Notes under the pieces: generated by a model
Told to the model about the DNA's origin: nothing
The model's database searches: none
Seen by the model: the letters and a program-made list of their open reading frames with translations, nothing else
Shown here: positions 32,301 through 36,272 of the stretch, one piece after another
Layout: each line of letters starts with the position of its first letter
Position numbering within the stretch: the first letter of the stretch is position 1
Source: Micractinium sp. NFX-FRZ
Taxonomy: Eukaryota; Chlorophyta; Trebouxiophyceae; Chlorellales; Chlorellaceae
Assembly (NCBI GenBank): GCA_029339195.1
Contig: JAPTJF010000561.1
Location: 1-36,272, forward strand
Direction of reading: 5' to 3'
Length of the DNA: 36,272 bases
Translations under genes and position numbers: made by a program

Positions 32301-35300
32301 GAGGGGTCCGGGGGGAGGCCGGGGCAGGCAGTGCTGGGGTGTGGTGGACCGGTCGGCTTGCTGGCTTCATGCCTCTGCTGGCTCGCAGTGACGCGGCATC
32401 AGCACTGGGGTGACAGGTCCCTTTCAACATGCAAGCAAGCAAATCAATGTACCAGCGCTGCCGAGGCCCGTGCAAAACACCTGCTCCCTGCCCTGCCCTC
32501 TGAGCACGCTCCTGCCTCGCCTGCCCCGCCCTCTGAGCGCGCTCGTACCTCGCCTGCCCGCCTGCAGGGCATCGCCGGCGCCGGCGGCAGCGCGGAGGGC
32601 GACACCGGCGAGTGCTGCGAGCTGGAGGCAGCGCTGCTGTGGCTCAGCACCCTGTATGCACGAGAGTGCCAGCCCGCCGACAATGCACCGGCGGCAGAGG
32701 GCAGCGGTGCATCGGATGGAGAGGCAGAGGGGGGCAGCGAAAGCGTCGGCGGTGGTGGAAGTGCAGCAGCAGCGCCGCAGCAGCGGCGGCAGCGGCAGCG
32801 GCGAGCCCCGCCCGGCGGCTCAGCATACGAGCGCACATTGCTGCTGCTGCTGCGCGGGCTGCAAGCCGCCTTGCCACCCAGCAGCAGAGTCATTGCCAGG
32901 TGAGGAGGGTGCTGTGCTAGCGCGTTTGGCCCCACCGCCCGTGCCTGCAGCTGCTGCCTCTTGCCTTGCAGAGTACTGCGGGCACCCGCCCGCCTTCCCC
33001 TGCTTTGTGCCTGCCTCCCCTTTGTGCCTGCCTGCACTTTGTGCCCGCCCCTCCTTTGTGCCCGTCTCGCCCTTGTGCCCGTCCCCTTTGTGCCTGCCTG
33101 CCCCGTGCCTGCCCCTCCTTGCCTTGCTGTGCCAGCCAGCCGCTGCTGACCACAACCTTTGCACCATCACGCTCCGCCTCCTGACCTCCCTCACCTGCGC
33201 GCCCTCTGGCAACCAGGGCTCTGCTGGAGGCCCCGGCGCTGCCGCAGCCCGCGGTGTGCCAGTTCCTGGAGGCGGTCGCCCAGGGCGGCACAGAGTGGTG
33301 CTCCACGGCGCTGCTGGCGGCACGCGACGTCATCCTGCAGCGGCCCCCCAGCCGCCAGGCGCTGCTGGCCTGGGTGCTGGACGCCTGCACCTCCCCCACG
33401 GCAGACACACGCAGCAAGGCGGTGCGGCTGGTGGCCAACCGCCTCTTCCCAGACCCGGGCATGGCGCCCGCCATTGAGCAGGCGGCGCGGCGGCGGCTGG
33501 ACGCCATGGTTCCCGCCCCACAGCAGGCGGCGGAGCAGCAGGCAGGGGCAGCACCAGAGGCGGCCGGTGGCGGAGGGGCAGCAGTGGGGGCGCCTGCCAA
33601 GGCTCAGGCAGAGGGGGCAGCAGCAGCAGCAGCAGCAGGAGGAGGAGCACCAACAGCAGCAACGGCAGGAGGAGATGGTCCCGATGAAGTGCCGGCCGCG
33701 ACTGCAGCAGCAGCGATAGCAGCAGCAGTGAAGACGGAAGAGGGGGGGCAGCAGGAGCAGCGGGCACCGGGGGGTGAGCAGGCTCCGCCCGCAGCCGCCG
33801 GCGAGGGTGGGGCCCAGGCAGCGGCTGCTGTGCCGGCGGGGCGGAGCGCTGTGGAGGCTGCGCAGCTATGCGCCCTCTACTGCGCGCTGTGCACCAAGAA
33901 GCACTCGCTGCTGCGCCACCTGTTTGAGGTGTATGCCCAGACGTCGGGTGAGCAGGGGGGGGCTGGGGGGCAGGGGGAGGGGGCGCGCGGTGGCTGTGTG
34001 ATTGCGCCTCCACATGTTGTGCTGCCCCGTGCGTGCGCTTGCCTGCGTGCGGTGTGCAATAAGCGCTGCTTGGCGGTGTGGGTACAAGCAGCAGCCCATG
34101 TGGCTGGTGTCCGCACATGTGGGGGCGTTGGGCAGCGTGCCTCACCCACAGCCAGAACAGACTGTGTGCTGGCTCCTCACGCACCGCTGATGCCCCCTCC
34201 TGCCCTGCGCTGCCTCGAAACCTGTCTCAACGGCCCCGCTGCCCACCCTCGCCTTGCAGACGGCGGGCGCACCGCCATCCAGCGCAACGCGGGCGGCCTG
34301 GCCAAAACGCTGGGCGCGGGCGCCCCCGCCCTGCTGGCGGTGGTCACCGACCCACCGGCCGGCAGCCTGCCGCTCGTGCTGCAGATGCTGCACGTGCTGA
34401 CAGAGGCAGCAGTTCCGCCGGCGCCGCTGGTGTTAGCGTGCCTGCAGCTGTATGACGCTTGCCACGACGCACGTGTGCTGGTGCCCGCGCTGCGCGGGGT
34501 GGACCGCGCCACCGCGCTGCGCCTGCTGCCCGCGCTGCTGGACCTGCAGCCAGAGCAGCTTCGGCCGGCTCTGCAGCGGCTGGTGGCGCCGCTACCCGCT
34601 CCAGGTGCCGCCGAGGCCCAGCAGCAGCAGCAGCAGCAGGCCGCGCCGTCCCCCCTGGCGCCGGCTGTGGTGTCGCCAGAGGAGCTGCTGTCGGCGCTGC
34701 ACACGCTGGACCACAGCCGCGATGCTGGGCTGCTGCGCAAGATGATGCAGGCGGTCACCGTGTGCATCTCCAGCCCCGCGCTCTTCCCGCCCGAGGCGCT
34801 GGCAGCCTGCATCAACCAGCTGCTGACGCGGGTGCCGCTGCCGCAGCTGTTCATGCGCACCGTCATCCAGACCGTGGCGGCAGCGCCCCGTCTGCGGGCC
34901 TTTGTGGTCGGCGTCCTTCGCCAGGTGCGTATGCAGGGTGGCAACGGCAAGCGTCTTTGCAGGCGGGCAGACGCAAACGTTGGGCTGGAACGTGCAGCGG
35001 ACTGCTCTTCCTTTGGAGGGTTGCAAAGGGCGTGCACAACAGCATCATGTTGCAACAAGGCATCAATGCATGCAACCCTATCAAGCATCCGTGCGTGAGT
35101 GCCTAGAGTTTGTGATGTGACCCTGCCTCGCTCCCTCTCATCATGCTTGCAGCTGGCGGCAAAGCAGATCTGGAAAGACACGCAGCAGTGGAAGGGCTGG
35201 CTCCTTTGCGCACAGCAAACAGTCCCCGACTCCTTCCCAGCATTCCTCGGCTTGCCCTCAGAAGTGCTCACAACAGCAGCCAAGGCACTTCCGCCAACCA

Positions 35301-35404
35301 CGAAGCAACAACTGCTCGAGTTTGCAGAGAAAGGCAACGCGGCAGTGCCAAGCACAATCCTCATGTTGTTGAGACAAGAGTTGCAGCCGCCGACATCATC
35401 TTAA
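29338..35404 (+). CDS. SYMPK: Symplekin (mRNA 3'-end processing scaffold; Pta1 family)
   Basis: Exons: 29338-29406, 29741-29830, 30205-31076, 31408-32278, 32568-32899, 33217-33947, 34260-34924, 35153-35404 (TAA), 1293 aa. Symplekin links the cleavage and polyadenylation factors in the nucleus. The N-terminal part is a HEAT-type helical domain (LVVRKEPALLPEFLPEVLEL, VDPSPAVRRFLPELIDGAV, about 25-330). After it comes a basic NLS-like segment, RPDKRSLPGSDEPSKRQRL (344-362), then a Gln/Ala/Pro-rich linker with poly-Gln runs. The conserved symplekin C-terminal domain fills exons 6-8: SLLRHLFEVYA, LLTRVPLPQLFMRTVIQTV, IWKDTQQWKGWLLCAQQTVP and AVPSTILMLL near the end. Length is close to animal symplekin (about 1270). 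A low-complexity insert rich in Ala, Glu and Gly codons lies at about 33530-33850. The domain order and phases make the call secure. Confidence 0.94.
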
Positions 35405-35427
35405 ATCTTGCTGTCATGGCCCTTATG

Positions 35428-35432
35428 TGTAA
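35428..35432 (+). terminator. Putative poly(A) signal of symplekin gene (TGTAA)
   Basis: TGTAA 24 bases after the stop, a compact chlorophyte-like 3' end. Confidence 0.65.
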
Positions 35433-35484
35433 GATTGAAAGGTGCAAGGAGCAATGAATGCCGAAGATGCCGGTGGGAGGGAGG

Positions 35485-35600
35485 AGGGGTGGGCTGGCCA
35501 GGTTCGACTCATCCTTGCTGGTTTATGCACCAGTGGTGCCGTGTGCAAAAGTCGCGGGGAGGGGTGGGGTGGCCAGGTTGAATCGATCCTTTAAATATAT
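35485..35600 (+). repeat. Direct repeat, about 77-base spacing
   Basis: GAGGGGTGGG-TGGCCAGGTT followed by GA-TC-ATCCTT occurs at about 35487-35516 and again at about 35563-35593. The CAGGTT core resembles one arm of the palindromes further right. Confidence 0.65.
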
Positions 35601-35627
35601 GGGCAGGGCGGAAGGGTTTGACCCCGG

Positions 35628-35648
35628 GGAATATTCTCAGAATATTCC
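35628..35648. repeat. Perfect 21-base AT-rich palindrome
   Basis: Ten-base arms GGAATATTCT and AGAATATTCC separated by one C. It stands out in GC-rich surroundings, between the direct repeat and the tandem array. Confidence 0.9.
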
Positions 35649-35684
35649 TAGCATGCACAGCACGGATTAGTCATCTCTAATGCC

Positions 35685-36136
35685 GCATCAACCTGGTTGA
35701 TGCACGGCGAGCGGGTCCAGGCAAGCAGAGGGCCCGAGAGGGAGTGGGGGCCGGGGACTGGGCTGGTGAGGTACATCAACCCGGTTGATGCATCGGCCAT
35801 ACGCCCGGCAGCGAGAACGATGCCCTCACATGCCCTCCACTCCTCCCCAAGCCCCCCATTCACAACATCAACAAGGTCCATGCACCGGGCGGTGGGCAGG
35901 TGCATTGCGGAAAGTGGACGTGTGGTCCCGGAGGGAAGCCGGGCCGCATCAACCTGGTTGATGCACGGCGAGCGGGTCTAGGCAGGCAGGCAGAGGGCCC
36001 CGAGAGGGAGTGGGGGCCGGGGAGTGGGCTGGCGAGGTACATCAACCCGGTTAATGCATCGGCCACACGCCCGGCAAGGAGAACGATGAACCCACATGCC
36101 CTCCCCTCCTCCCCAAGCCCCCCATTCACAACATCC
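35685..36136 (+). repeat. Tandem repeat, 261-base period, two copies
   Basis: Copy 1 starts at 35685 and copy 2 at 35946. About 190 bases are highly similar, apart from a few substitutions and a small GCAG insertion; similarity then falls away after about 36136. Each copy opens with the near-perfect palindrome GCATCAACCTGGTTGATGC, followed about 90 bases later by CATCAACCCGGTTGATG. Confidence 0.9.
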
Positions 36137-36272
36137 CCCTTACACCCTGCGCTTCATTCACCGCATGCATGTCCCTCGGGCATGTTGTCTCCGATATCCA
36201 TTGCCATACGTCTGGAGGCATTGGTTTGTCCCCGAGCCAATGTAAGCCCAAAAACATCAACCAGGTCCATGC
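35685..36272. repeat. Array of spaced CATCAACC...GGTTGATG palindromes
   Basis: Related inverted motifs start at 35685 (nine-base arms), 35774 (eight-base arms), 35866 (decayed, CATCAACAAGGTCCATGC), 35946 (perfect), 36040 (one change), about 36132 (half only) and 36255 (CATCAACCAGGTCCATGC, at the window edge). Spacing is mostly 80-94 bases. The array probably continues to the right. Confidence 0.75.

Larger units (their letters stand above)
35405..36272. other. Repeat-rich right end, no gene
   Basis: 868 bases after symplekin. They hold its 3' UTR, a short direct repeat (35485-35600), an AT-rich palindrome (35628-35648) and the start of a tandem/palindromic array (35685 to the edge). The open frames here (at most about 94 codons) run through the repeats and look non-coding. 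Confidence 0.7.

Noticed and set aside
35685..36272. CRISPR-like array
   Set aside because: The motifs are palindromes inside larger repeated DNA, the sequence between them is repeated rather than unique, spacing is irregular, and the window is eukaryotic.

Overview
The window is nuclear DNA from a eukaryote, most likely a green alga of the Chlorella/Micractinium type (Trebouxiophyceae). The reasons are very high GC, genes cut into many short exons by GC-rich GT-AG introns with CAG acceptors, TGTAA motifs shortly after several stop codons (the chlorophyte poly(A) signal), and proteins of land-plant/algal type. The genus is an inference. No rRNA, tRNA, CRISPR array, operon or transposase was found.

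Layout. 1-6156 (+): 3' half of APC1, the large scaffold of the anaphase-promoting complex, entering from the left edge. 6645-9660 (+): a starch-binding (CBM20) plus coiled-coil protein, probably plastidial. 9661-11329: no confident gene. It holds a decayed duplicate of the 3' end of the SEN54 gene found 5 kb further on, and Cys-codon-rich remnants that may be a lost paralogue of the next gene. 11330-15290 (+): a secreted protein with about 72 cysteines in 14 exons. 15810-17916 (-): SEN54, a tRNA-splicing endonuclease subunit, convergent with the Cys-rich gene. 18783-21388 (+): a 2-oxoglutarate/Fe(II) oxygenase-like protein, divergent from SEN54. 21672-28694 (-): SEC6, an exocyst subunit, in 17 exons. 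29338-35404 (+): symplekin, the mRNA 3'-end-processing scaffold, head to head with SEC6. 35405-36272: a repeat-rich tail with regularly spaced near-palindromes.

The genes do not form a pathway. Most are housekeeping genes for the cell cycle, tRNA splicing, secretion and mRNA 3' processing. The lineage-specific parts are the CBM20/coiled-coil protein, the Cys-rich secreted protein, the duplication relic beside it, and the palindrome array at the right end.

Exon boundaries were read by hand from splice consensus, reading phase and family similarity. In all seven gene models the exon lengths keep one reading frame to the stop. Least certain are the first exon and last two exons of the CBM20 gene, the first exon of the Cys-rich gene, and the SEN54 start.
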